NCBI RefSeq assembly: GCF_013377995.1
Contig: NZ_CP055305.1
Span: forward strand, 1,488,001 to 1,552,000
DNA: 64,000 nt
DNA from: Mannheimia pernigra
Lineage (GTDB): Bacteria; Pseudomonadota; Gammaproteobacteria; Enterobacterales; Pasteurellaceae
Reading direction: 5' to 3'
A model generated the notes under the pieces. It saw nothing but the letters and a program-made list of their open reading frames with translations. It made no database searches and had not been told where the DNA came from. Position numbers and translations under genes: made by a program. Shown here one piece after another: positions 23,959 to 33,127 of the stretch (its first letter is position 1; every line of letters starts with the position of its first letter).

Positions 23959-26769
23959 TTAAGCTATCGTTAAAGCATCTTCAACAAGTTGTTTTTGCTG
24001 TTTTGCGTGCAGTGACGGATAGCCAACCGCTGGAGAAGCTGAAGCCGCTCTGCCTGCGTAAGTTAATTTTGCACCTTCTGGAATAGAGGCCTCAAAATTG
24101 TGCTTACTGCAATACCACGCACCTTGATTTAATGGCTCTTCTTGACACCAGACAAAATCTTTTATGTGTGTGTAAGGTTCAAGAGTTTGTTTCATTTCTT
24201 CAAGTGGGAATGGGTAGAGTTGTTCAATTCGAATAATTGCAACATCTGTTTGGTTATTCTCACAGCGTTTTTCAATTAAGTCATAATAGACTTTACCCGA
24301 ACACATCACCACACGTTTAACTTGTTTCGGTTCGATGTTATCAATCTCGCCAATCACATTTTGGAATGAGCCATTAATCAGTTCATCAAGTGACGATACT
24401 GCAAGTGGGTGGCGTAACAAGGATTTAGGTGTAATGGCAACCAACGGACGACGCATTTTGCGAATTGCTTGGCGGCGTAGCATATGGTAAACCTGAGCGG
24501 GTGTTGATGGCACACAAACTTGGATATTTTGTTGTGCACAAAGTTGTAAATAACGCTCAATACGAGCAGAAGAATGCTCAGGTCCTTGACCTTCATAACC
24601 ATGCGGAAGAAGCATGACTAAACCACACATTCTTCCCCATTTTTGTTCACCAGAGCTGATGAATTGGTCGATAACAATTTGTGCACCATTTGCAAAATCA
24701 CCAAATTGAGCTTCCCAAATTGTTAAGGTTTTCGGATCGGTTGTCGCAAAACCATATTCAAAAGCAAGAACCGCTTCTTCAGAAAGCACCGAATCCCACA
24801 CTTGGAAACGCCCTTGATTTGCATGTAACTGTGTTAATGGAACATAACCTGTACCATCTTGTTGATTATGGATTACTGCGTGGCGGTGGAAGAATGTGCC
24901 ACGCCCAGCATCTTCACCAGAAAGGCGAACGTGTGAGCCTTCATCAAGTAACGTAGCATACGCCATTGTTTCAGCCATTCCCCAGTCGAATAGTTTTTTG
25001 CCTTCATACATTTCTTTACGATCGGCATAGATTTTTTCAACGCGAGAGTGGGCTTTTAATGATTCGGGATACTCACATACTCGTTTAGCAATCGTTAAGA
25101 AACGCGCTTTAGGAAATTTACTTTCGTATTGTGCTGTCCAATCATAGTTGAGATATTGTAACCAATCTACGGCAGCCATATCCATTTCACGCCATTCAGG
25201 CACTACGCGTTCACCATTATCTAAGGCATCACGATAAAGATTTAACATTTCAATTTCTTGATCGCTGGTTAATACCCCTTCGGCGATTAAACGATCAGCG
25301 TAAACTTTACGCGGTGTTGGGTGTTTTTTTATAATGCCATACATCATTGGTTGAGTGGCTAGTGGCTCATCTGCTTCATTATGGCCGTGACGGCGATATG
25401 AAATTAAATCAATGAAAATATCACGTTTAAATTTAGTACGATATTCCACCGCCATTCTTGCTGCGAATGCAACCGCTTCTGGGTCATCTCCATTTACATG
25501 AATGATGGGGGCTTGAATCATTTTAGCGATATCAGTACAAAATTCTGTTGAGCGAGTATCGCTTGGATTAGACGTAGTAAAGCCGATTTGATTATTAATC
25601 ACTATGCGAATAGTGCCGCCTACTTTATAACCACGGGCATTCGCCATATTTAAGGTCTCTTGAACAACACCTTGTCCTGTAACTGCAGAATCACCGTGAA
25701 CAGTAATTGCTAATACTTTTTCGTGCTCGGTATCACGTATACGCTCTTGTCTTGCACGAACAGAACCGATTACTACAGGACTTACGATCTCCAAATGTGA
25801 TGGGTTGAACGCTAAGGTGAGGTGAACGTTTTTATCATCTACAGCAAAATTTGAAGAGAAACCTTGATGGTACTTCACATCGCCAGTACGGCTCTCATCA
25901 GTGTGTTTACCTGCAAATTCATCAAATAATTCTGCAGGGCGTTTACCAAATACGTTCACTAACATATTTAAACGACCACGATGAGCCATACCTACAACGA
26001 CATCTGTCATTCCTTGGCGAGAGGCGTGACGAATGATCTCTTTCATCATCGGAATAAAGGCGTCACTTCCTTCTAAAGAGAAGCGCTTAGCTCCAGGGAA
26101 TTTCGCCCCTAAGTAACGTTCTAAGCCATCTGCTGCGGTTAATTCACTTAATAAATTCAGTTTTTCTTTTTTTGTGGAAAGAGGTTTATTTAATACGCTC
26201 TCCATTTTTGTTTGTAGCCAGTTACGTTGTTCAATATCTTGAACGTGCATAAATTCTAAGCCAATTGAGCCTAAATAAGTTTCTTTTAACGCATCATTGA
26301 GTTCGCTTAGTTTCATTGTATCTTTATCATACACATAGCGACCAACAGTAAAGGTTTCATTGAGTTCTTCATCTGTGAATCCGTGATACTTGTAATCCAA
26401 TTCAGGCACACTAGAGGTTTTCCAGCGATAATAGCCAAGTGGATCGAGTTTGGCTTCTAAATAACCACGAAAGCGGTGGGCATTAATCCATTGCAGTAAA
26501 CGAACTTGCTTCGCACCAGCTTCTGGATCAATAACTGTTACAGATTGAGGTTGTTGTTCGCGTACTAATTTACGGAAGTAGTCACGCACTTTAGAATGAG
26601 GCTGTTCAATATGAGGAATGTTGGGAAATGAGTCAAAAATGCATCTCCAGCTTTCATCAACGCTTGCTGGATTTTCTAAATACTGTTCATAAATTTCTTC
26701 GACATAAGATTGGTTTGTACCACCTAGAGGCGATGAAGTAATCCAATCATCAAAATTTTTATATTGCAT
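23959..26769 (-). CDS. sucA: 2-oxoglutarate dehydrogenase E1 component
   Basis: A 936-residue thiamine-diphosphate enzyme that decarboxylates 2-oxoglutarate in the TCA cycle. The N-terminal E2-binding segment, the ThDP core with GMAHRGRLNMLVN near residue 260, GDSAVTGQGVV near 360 and the C-terminal transketolase-like domain with EAQFGDFANGAQ near 690 are all present. The length matches E. coli (933). AGGTC precedes the ATG. A CRP-like promoter lies upstream, and no sdh genes are near. Confidence 0.97.
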   Translation of the reverse strand: MQYKNFDDWITSSPLGGTNQSYVEEIYEQYLENPASVDESWRCIFDSFPNIPHIEQPHSKVRDYFRKLVREQQPQSVTVIDPEAGAKQVRLLQWINAHRFRGYLEAKLDPLGYYRWKTSSVPELDYKYHGFTDEELNETFTVGRYVYDKDTMKLSELNDALKETYLGSIGLEFMHVQDIEQRNWLQTKMESVLNKPLSTKKEKLNLLSELTAADGLERYLGAKFPGAKRFSLEGSDAFIPMMKEIIRHASRQGMTDVVVGMAHRGRLNMLVNVFGKRPAELFDEFAGKHTDESRTGDVKYHQGFSSNFAVDDKNVHLTLAFNPSHLEIVSPVVIGSVRARQERIRDTEHEKVLAITVHGDSAVTGQGVVQETLNMANARGYKVGGTIRIVINNQIGFTTSNPSDTRSTEFCTDIAKMIQAPIIHVNGDDPEAVAFAARMAVEYRTKFKRDIFIDLISYRRHGHNEADEPLATQPMMYGIIKKHPTPRKVYADRLIAEGVLTSDQEIEMLNLYRDALDNGERVVPEWREMDMAAVDWLQYLNYDWTAQYESKFPKARFLTIAKRVCEYPESLKAHSRVEKIYADRKEMYEGKKLFDWGMAETMAYATLLDEGSHVRLSGEDAGRGTFFHRHAVIHNQQDGTGYVPLTQLHANQGRFQVWDSVLSEEAVLAFEYGFATTDPKTLTIWEAQFGDFANGAQIVIDQFISSGEQKWGRMCGLVMLLPHGYEGQGPEHSSARIERYLQLCAQQNIQVCVPSTPAQVYHMLRRQAIRKMRRPLVAITPKSLLRHPLAVSSLDELINGSFQNVIGEIDNIEPKQVKRVVMCSGKVYYDLIEKRCENNQTDVAIIRIEQLYPFPLEEMKQTLEPYTHIKDFVWCQEEPLNQGAWYCSKHNFEASIPEGAKLTYAGRAASASPAVGYPSLHAKQQKQLVEDALTIA

Positions 26770-26802
26770 AAAGACCTAACCTAATTTTAGCGTGTTGAAT
26801 CA

Positions 26803-26852
26803 TAGTGCTATTATACTTGAAATAAAGTAAATAAAATGTGATATAAGTCTGA
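26803..26852 (-). promoter_or_regulatory. sucA promoter with CRP-like class II site
   Basis: On the - strand a TATAAT -10 element occupies 26810-26815. On the + strand TGTGA-N6-TCTGA lies at 26837-26852. Its centre (26844.5) is 41.5 nt upstream of the start predicted 7 nt after the -10, the standard class II CRP spacing. The left half-site is perfect and the right matches 3 of 5. No good -35 is present, which fits an activator-dependent promoter. Confidence 0.5.
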
Positions 26853-26925
26853 TTTTTATATAATTGTTGATTTATAAGCGGTTATTTTTAGCAAAAATTT
26901 TACAAATACTAAACAGAATAAAACT

Positions 26926-27741
26926 TTAATATTTACACTGACATTCGTCTAAACAAACATCGCCGTGTAGATTATGGTGGTGATTATGGCGGTGTGAATA
27001 AAATGCGACATTTCGAGCAAATTGATCGCCAAAGAAATGAATGAAACTAGGATCATGAGTAATCACTTCTGGTGTGCCTTGGCAGCAGATGTGTTTATTC
27101 ACGCAAAGTACTTCATCCGTATTTGCCATTACAATATTTAAATCGTGCGAAACTATTAAAATAGCACAATTTAGCCAAGAGCGGGTCTGATTTAATAGTT
27201 GATAGAGTTCAGTTTGCCCTGTAATATCTACCCCTTGCATTGGCTCATCTAATACTAATAATTGAGGTTTATTTAAGATAGCTCGGGCAAGTAAAACACG
27301 TTGTAGCTCTCCGCCAGACAATTTCTGCATACTGTTTTGCGCTAAATGGTGGATAGCAAACATAGACAATGCTTCTTCAATCATCGCTTTATTAGTATGC
27401 GGTTTGAGACCAAGAAAATGACTCACCGTTATAGGCATAGACGGATCTAAATGCAGTTTTTGTGGCACATAGCCAATTTTTAAGTCTTTATGGTGAACGA
27501 CTTTGCCTTTAGTTGGGGTAATTAATTTTAGCAATACTTTGAGTAAGGTTGATTTACCGCCGCCATTTGGTCCAACAATTGTTGTAATGGAGTTAGGGTA
27601 AATAGATAAATTGATATTGTGTAAAGCTTTCTGATTGTTAAATACGACCTCTATATCATGTAATGAGACCAAAGGCTGATGTTGTTTAGTTAAGGCAATT
27701 TTTGTGGCATTTAGGCTAGGTATTAGTTGATTAATTTTCAT
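26926..27741 (-). CDS. znuC: Zinc ABC transporter ATP-binding protein
   Basis: A 271-residue ABC ATPase that powers zinc import through ZnuB. Walker A GPNGGGKST is near residues 57-65, the LSGGELQRVLLARA signature near 140-153 and the Walker B LLVLDEP near 160-166. A His/Cys-rich tail (HRHNHHHNLHGDVCLDECQC, about 250-269) is characteristic of ZnuC. It is divergent from the M23 peptidase gene, as in Haemophilus. No znuB follows: the next gene downstream is sucA. I see no clear Zur box in the divergent region. Confidence 0.92.
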   Translation of the reverse strand: MKINQLIPSLNATKIALTKQHQPLVSLHDIEVVFNNQKALHNINLSIYPNSITTIVGPNGGGKSTLLKVLLKLITPTKGKVVHHKDLKIGYVPQKLHLDPSMPITVSHFLGLKPHTNKAMIEEALSMFAIHHLAQNSMQKLSGGELQRVLLARAILNKPQLLVLDEPMQGVDITGQTELYQLLNQTRSWLNCAILIVSHDLNIVMANTDEVLCVNKHICCQGTPEVITHDPSFIHFFGDQFARNVAFYSHRHNHHHNLHGDVCLDECQCKY

Positions 27742-27887
27742 TACGATAAAAAATTTAAGGACACTGAAATAAAAGTAGCGGATTTTTTACTTGATGACAA
27801 TAGAATAAATGAATTTTTTCTTAGTAAGATAGTCTATTAGGAAATTATGTAAATTTTAGTAAATAATTTAATAAAGAGAGAGATAGT

Positions 27888-29402
27888 TTGCAGTATGTAA
27901 TTTTAGCAAGAGATCGTAAACAGCGTAAGAAACACTTAAAAATAATGGTTTTTTTATTAGCTGTCTTTAGTTTGCTTGTTGGTATTGTTCTCACATTAAA
28001 AGAGCAATCTGCAATAAGTACGATGGCTACACGAGAAAATGTAGTGGTTTTGGCTCATCAAAATGAACCTCATACCCATATTCCTCCACAAAAGCGCAAT
28101 GTTGATCACAATACGAGTTTTGTTTGGCATATTACAGAGGTAATCACCCAATTTACTCTTTCTATACTGGGAAAGGACGTGCTTGTTGAGGATCAAAGTG
28201 CGACATCTTATGAAGATGACTTAACAAATGAAGATGACGAAGTTGAAGAGCGGGTTGATACAGTAAATAGTCTTGATACAGAAGAACTCCCTGCAGAAGC
28301 AGAAAAAGTATTAGAAGATATTGTTGATGTGGCAGATCAGGCATTAAGAATTCAAAATCAATTTAGTTATACGGTGGCAGTAGGTGATAAACTAAGACAT
28401 GTATTAGAGCAATCAGGGCTGGATGCTTCAGTTGCCAGCGATTTGATTAAACAATATTCATCATTAGCTCAATTAGAATCAGGACAACAATTTTACTGGG
28501 TGTTGGATAAAGACGGCGAGTTGGAATATCTAAACTGGTTAGTTTCAGAGAAAGAAGAGCGTGTTTATGAACGGCAAGCAAATGGCAAATTTACTTATCA
28601 AAAATTTAATAAAAAAGGTGAATGGAAGCAAGATGTTGTACGTGGCACGATTCAAAATAGTTTCACGGCTAGTTTGAAAGCAGTAGGGCTTTCTGGTCGT
28701 CAAATTAACCAATTAGCGGTTGGATTACAATCACAGATTGCGACGAATAAACTGAAAAAAAAGGATAAATTTGCTATTTTAATTAAGCGTGAATATATAA
28801 ACGGAAAAGTAACCGATTTAGGTAATGTAGAAGGTATCCTCGTAATTAGTGGCAAAAAAAGTTATTATGCAATCCAAGCGGATAATGGACGATATTATAG
28901 TCGCTATGGTGAAACGTTAAGTGGTGGATTTGCTCGACATCCATTATTATATGCAGCAAGAGTGACTTCTTCATTTAACCTAACACGTAGACATCCAATC
29001 ACTCGCCTTATTAGTCCGCATAAAGGGGTAGATTATGGTATTCCAATAGGTACACCAATTATTGCACCTAGTGATGGAGTAGTTGAGCGTGTAGCATATC
29101 AAGCCAGAGGAGCAGGACGTTATATCAAAATTAAACACGGCCATATTTCCACTGTTTATATGCACTTAAGTAAAGCGTTGGTAAAGCCAGGGCAAAGAGT
29201 GAAAAAAGGTGAGCGTATAGCTTTATCTGGCAATTCAGGAGGTTCCACAGGACCTCATTTACACTATGAGTTTCATATTAATGGGCGACCCGTCAATCCA
29301 ATGACGGTAAAATTACCAGGGTCAAGTTTAGGTATGAGCAACAAAGAACGCCAAGCATTCTTAAATAAAGCCAAGAATGTGATAGCAAAACTAAAAATGT
29401 AA
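27888..29402 (+). CDS. M23-family murein hydrolase (MepM-like)
   Basis: A 504-residue membrane-anchored peptidoglycan endopeptidase. A single membrane segment is near residues 22-38, followed by an acidic linker, an OapA/LysM-like region (about 155-320) and the LytM/M23 domain (about 350-470). The zinc ligands are in HKGVDYG, YMHLSK and GPHLHYEFHI. The start is a TTG after AAAGAGAGAGATAG; no ATG is close. It is divergent from znuC, as in H. influenzae. dsbC follows after 9 nt. Confidence 0.88.
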   Translation: MQYVILARDRKQRKKHLKIMVFLLAVFSLLVGIVLTLKEQSAISTMATRENVVVLAHQNEPHTHIPPQKRNVDHNTSFVWHITEVITQFTLSILGKDVLVEDQSATSYEDDLTNEDDEVEERVDTVNSLDTEELPAEAEKVLEDIVDVADQALRIQNQFSYTVAVGDKLRHVLEQSGLDASVASDLIKQYSSLAQLESGQQFYWVLDKDGELEYLNWLVSEKEERVYERQANGKFTYQKFNKKGEWKQDVVRGTIQNSFTASLKAVGLSGRQINQLAVGLQSQIATNKLKKKDKFAILIKREYINGKVTDLGNVEGILVISGKKSYYAIQADNGRYYSRYGETLSGGFARHPLLYAARVTSSFNLTRRHPITRLISPHKGVDYGIPIGTPIIAPSDGVVERVAYQARGAGRYIKIKHGHISTVYMHLSKALVKPGQRVKKGERIALSGNSGGSTGPHLHYEFHINGRPVNPMTVKLPGSSLGMSNKERQAFLNKAKNVIAKLKM

Positions 29403-29411
29403 GGACATCTA

Positions 29412-30095
29412 ATGAAAAAAAATGCAATTGCACTCGGATTAATGTTTTTATCAGCATCAGTTTTTGCCTCTGATGCAAACTTAAAAAAACAGTTAGAACA
29501 GATAGGGGCAACAGAGGTGAAAATTTCTGATTCGCCGTTAGCTGGTTTTAAAATGGCAACGTCAAATGAAGGCATTATTTATATTAGCCAAGACGGACGT
29601 TATGTGATTCAGGGCAAGGTTTTTGAATTGAAAAATGGCAAGGTGGTTGATATTACCAATCAAGAATTACTTGCAGAGCTAAATGCTTATACTAATGAAA
29701 TGATTATTTATCCAGCAAAAAATGAAAAGCACGTGATTACCGTATTTATGGATATTACGTGCCATTATTGCCACTTATTACACGAAAGAATAAAAGAATA
29801 CAATGAGTTAGGAATTACTATTCGGTATTTAGCATTTCCTCGAGGTGGTATGAATAGCCAAACGGCAAAACAAATGGAAGCGATTTGGACGGCTAAAGAT
29901 AAAATAACAGCATTAAATAATGCTGAGAACGGAAATTTACCAACTCAGTTAAAGACGCCAGATATTGTCAAAAAACATTACCAATTAGGAATCAAGTTTG
30001 GTGTAACAGGCACACCAAGTATGGTTACCTCAGAAGGTGAATTAATTGGTGGCTATGTTGAGCCGAAAGAGCTTATTAAAATGCTTGAGCAATAA
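29412..30095 (+). CDS. dsbC: Periplasmic disulfide isomerase DsbC
   Basis: A 227-residue thiol:disulfide isomerase that corrects wrong disulfides in the periplasm. A signal peptide ends at FASDAN (about residue 19). An N-terminal dimerisation domain (20-80) is followed by a thioredoxin fold with the CHYC active site near residues 117-120 and the cis-Pro GVTGTPS loop near 196-202. AAGGAC precedes the ATG. It is coupled to the M23 gene and followed by a paired-uptake-sequence terminator. Confidence 0.94.
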   Translation: MKKNAIALGLMFLSASVFASDANLKKQLEQIGATEVKISDSPLAGFKMATSNEGIIYISQDGRYVIQGKVFELKNGKVVDITNQELLAELNAYTNEMIIYPAKNEKHVITVFMDITCHYCHLLHERIKEYNELGITIRYLAFPRGGMNSQTAKQMEAIWTAKDKITALNNAENGNLPTQLKTPDIVKKHYQLGIKFGVTGTPSMVTSEGELIGGYVEPKELIKMLEQ

Positions 30096-30103
30096 TAACA
30101 AAT

Positions 30104-30156
30104 AATACAAGCGGTTAGATTTTGTAAAAATATTGCAAATTCAGACCGCTTGTATT
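30104..30156. terminator. Paired uptake sequences between dsbC and the surface lipoprotein gene
   Basis: AATACAAGCGGT and ACCGCTTGTATT form a 12-bp perfect stem around a long A/T-rich loop, between two convergent genes. T-rich sequence follows on the + side (GATTTTTAAGG). Confidence 0.7.
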
Positions 30157-30161
30157 GATTT

Positions 30162-31079
30162 TTAAGGATTTTTAGCTTTTGCTCCTACAGTGCCTTTCCA
30201 GCTATTATCTTTATCATTATGATCATCGTAATCTAATGTTCCAGCTAGAACTTCCCCATTTTTACCATATATGGCACCATTGAATGTGGCGTTAGCCGAT
30301 CTATTATCATATAGCCGACCAAAAACATCACCTTTTTCTGATACTGTTACACCTGCTTCATTTGGCTTTTCTTTTAACTCGAAATGTTCTTTATTTTTTC
30401 CGAATAGTTCCATAAATAGCCGCTTATCTTCTTCACGATAAGAGGCTTTCACATCTCCTTTTAGTGCTGTAACAGGTTGATTTTTATAGTAATAAAAGAA
30501 AGATCCCTCATAGTTGATATTATGAGTTGGACGTGCTTTTTGTGACTGATCCATTTCTAACATCGGAAAAGTGTAATGTGTCACGATTTCATCACCTACG
30601 TTATTGATATTTGGCTTAGTGTGAGTAAATGACGCATAGCCGACATAGCCAAGGAATTGCCCTGATTGGTCAAATAATTCTGTTACTTCTTGGGAGCTAA
30701 CTATCATTTTTTTGTGTAATGGGAGCATTTGAATTTTCCCATTATCATCAAGTTTTAGTGAAATCCATTGCCCTGATTCAAAACTACCTCCGTTACGGCT
30801 TAACGTATTGAAAATAGCTGCCTTAGTTAACGGTTTTTCATTTTTATCGTTCGGTTTTATTGGATTAGGTTCAGTTTTAGGTTGCTCAATAGTTGGTTTT
30901 TCAGCTTTGGGTTTAATATTATTTTCTGCTTTTTTAGCAGGGGGAGCTACTGCATTTTTCGATGGCACTAATACGTGTTCTTTTTGTTGATTGCCTGAAC
31001 TGCCACCGCCACCGCTGCTACAAGCGGTTAAAATCATCGTAGATAGCAAGGTGAGGGTAAATTTATTCAATATTTTCAT
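30162..31079 (-). CDS. Surface lipoprotein with TbpB/fHbp-like beta-barrel (Slam-type candidate)
   Basis: A 305-residue predicted lipoprotein with the signal and lipobox LTACSSGGGGSSG (Cys near residue 20). A Pro/Lys/Glu-rich linker (about 35-85) follows. The C-terminal half is beta-rich, ending in the VFGRLYDNRSANATFNGAIYG region and LAGTLDYDDHND, which resembles the C-terminal barrel of transferrin-binding protein B and factor-H-binding protein. Such proteins are usually exported by Slam translocons and bind host proteins or haem carriers; the ligand here is unknown. An uptake sequence lies in the signal-peptide codons. No Slam gene is in the window. Confidence 0.75.
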   Translation of the reverse strand: MKILNKFTLTLLSTMILTACSSGGGGSSGNQQKEHVLVPSKNAVAPPAKKAENNIKPKAEKPTIEQPKTEPNPIKPNDKNEKPLTKAAIFNTLSRNGGSFESGQWISLKLDDNGKIQMLPLHKKMIVSSQEVTELFDQSGQFLGYVGYASFTHTKPNINNVGDEIVTHYTFPMLEMDQSQKARPTHNINYEGSFFYYYKNQPVTALKGDVKASYREEDKRLFMELFGKNKEHFELKEKPNEAGVTVSEKGDVFGRLYDNRSANATFNGAIYGKNGEVLAGTLDYDDHNDKDNSWKGTVGAKAKNP

Positions 31080-31158
31080 TAATTACTCCTTAAATAAACT
31101 ATGTATATAAAAAGTGGATCATATCCTATACATTTCGGTGTAAGATAATAGACTAAAA

Positions 31159-31172
31159 ATGATAAAAATCAA
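31159..31172. promoter_or_regulatory. FNR-like site between the surface lipoprotein gene and recJ
   Basis: ATGATAAAAATCAA matches the TTGAT-N4-ATCAA consensus at 9 of 10 positions. It lies 80 nt upstream of the lipoprotein start and 113 nt upstream of recJ. It could also be a weak Fur-type A/T palindrome. No experiment supports either reading. Confidence 0.4.
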
Positions 31173-31284
31173 TAGATAGTTTGAGGTGGCAGTGATTGAA
31201 TGATTAATTTTCTTGAAAAGGTTGAATTATTGCAAAATTTATGCAAAATCAGACCGCTTGTTATTCTAAAAAAAGAAGAGTATT

Positions 31285-33006
31285 GTGGAAAAATTAATTA
31301 AAAAGCGTCCTTTATTAACGACTAAAACCTTATCTGAAAATACGCTATTAAATCGGATTTATCAAAGTCGAGGCATAAAAACAACGAAAGAGTTAGAGCA
31401 TCATCTCCAACATTTACACAGACCACAACAGCTTGCCAATATTGAACAAGCAGTTGATTTATTAATTAATGCGTTTGATAAACAAAGCCGAATTGTGATT
31501 GTGGGCGATTTCGATGCTGATGGAGCAACTAGCACAGCACTGGCAATTATTGCACTAAGACAGCTCGGTTTTGAACAGGTTGAGTACTTGATTCCAGATC
31601 GTTTTTCACAAGGTTATGGTTTAAGCATTGCGGTTGCAGAAATTGTTATAGCAAAGGGGGCTGATTTAGTTTTAACTGTGGATAATGGTATTTCTTCGTT
31701 TGAAGGCGTTGAATTACTGAAACAGAATGATATTCAAGTTCTGATTACCGATCACCATTTACCGCCTGAAGCATTACCTATTGCTGATGCAATGATCAAT
31801 CCCAATTTACCATTTTGTACCTTTCCTTCCAAATCGTTGGCGGGTGTTGGCGTTATTTTTTATGTGATGATGGCGCTTCGCGCTAGAATGCGAGAGCAAA
31901 AATATTTTCATAATAAAGTAGAACCAAATTTTGCAGAGCTTTTAGATTTAGTTGCTTTAGGCACGGTAGCGGATGTTGTACCGCTTGACCAAAATAATCG
32001 AATTTTAGTATATCAAGGGCTTCAAAGAATCCGTTCTGGTCATTGCCGTTTGGGGATAAAAGCATTAGCGGAAGTGAGTAAGCGTGAGCTTTTAACCTTA
32101 CAAGCCTCAGATTTAGGTTTTGTGATTGCCCCAAGACTGAATGCCGCGGGCAGGCTTGAGAATATGTCTTTAGGCGTTGAGTTGCTAATTTGTAACAATA
32201 TGGATATAGCTCGTCAGCTTGCTTTTGAGCTAGATTCCCTTAATCAAACTCGAAAAGAGTTTGAACAAGAGATGAAAACTGAAGCCTTAGCAATTTGTGC
32301 AAACTTGCCAAGTTTGTCTCAATCTCAACAAGCCCACGGTATTGTGTTATATCAAGCAGATTGGCACCAAGGTGTAATTGGTATTCTTGCTTCTCGCATT
32401 AAAGATCAATTTCATCGTCCAGTTATTGTATTTGCACAAGAAAGTGAAAATAGTGAATGTTTAAAAGGTTCTGCCCGTTCTATTTCGGGCTTGCATATGC
32501 GAGATGTGTTGGAACATATTAATATGCAATATCCAGCGTTAATCACTAAATTTGGTGGACACGCAATGGCGGCAGGTTTGACAATTCACCAAACTCAATT
32601 AAACACCTTTAAACAAGTTTTTGATCAAACCATTAATGAAATTTTAGAACCAGAACAATTACAAGGCATTATTTATACTGATGGAGAGCTTGCAGAAGAG
32701 GATTTCACTATTGCAAATGCGGAAATGTTTCGTTGTGCAGGACCTTGGGGGCAACATTTCCCAGAGCCAAGTTTTGAAGGCGAATTTAGTATTTTGCAAC
32801 AAAAATTATTGGCAGGTAAGCATTTGAAGTTGATTTTACAATCGGAAAAAGGACAATTATTAGAGGCAATTTGGTTTCATGTTGAGGTAAGTTTATTTCC
32901 AGATTTGTCGGCTAAAAAGGCGAAATTTGTGTATAAATTAGATATAAATGAATTCAGAGATAGCAAAAGGTTACAATTAAAGGTTGAATATATGCGTTAT
33001 ATTTAA
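31285..33006 (+). CDS. recJ: Single-strand-specific 5'-3' exonuclease RecJ
   Basis: A 573-residue DHH-family nuclease used in recombination and mismatch repair. The motifs VGDFDADGATST near residue 74, VDNGISS and ITDHHLPPE near 155 carry the metal-binding aspartates and the DHH triad. The DHHA1 domain with HGIVLYQADWHQGVIGI follows near 350. The length matches RecJ (about 575). The start is GTG at 31285 with AGAAGAG upstream. A single uptake sequence (31252-31261) lies just upstream. Confidence 0.95.
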   Translation: MEKLIKKRPLLTTKTLSENTLLNRIYQSRGIKTTKELEHHLQHLHRPQQLANIEQAVDLLINAFDKQSRIVIVGDFDADGATSTALAIIALRQLGFEQVEYLIPDRFSQGYGLSIAVAEIVIAKGADLVLTVDNGISSFEGVELLKQNDIQVLITDHHLPPEALPIADAMINPNLPFCTFPSKSLAGVGVIFYVMMALRARMREQKYFHNKVEPNFAELLDLVALGTVADVVPLDQNNRILVYQGLQRIRSGHCRLGIKALAEVSKRELLTLQASDLGFVIAPRLNAAGRLENMSLGVELLICNNMDIARQLAFELDSLNQTRKEFEQEMKTEALAICANLPSLSQSQQAHGIVLYQADWHQGVIGILASRIKDQFHRPVIVFAQESENSECLKGSARSISGLHMRDVLEHINMQYPALITKFGGHAMAAGLTIHQTQLNTFKQVFDQTINEILEPEQLQGIIYTDGELAEEDFTIANAEMFRCAGPWGQHFPEPSFEGEFSILQQKLLAGKHLKLILQSEKGQLLEAIWFHVEVSLFPDLSAKKAKFVYKLDINEFRDSKRLQLKVEYMRYI

Positions 33007-33127
33007 TGACTTTACGTAAAATTTAATGAATTCATTATCGTTGTATTGTAGAATTGTTGTAAATATATCGTTTATGTATAAATAAATTATTAAAGCGTTT
33101 TTAAATAAGTTAAATAAGGAACTTAAT

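Noticed and set aside
27742..27887. Zur box in the znuC/M23 divergent region
   Set aside because: Only A/T-rich sequence without a convincing palindrome is present.
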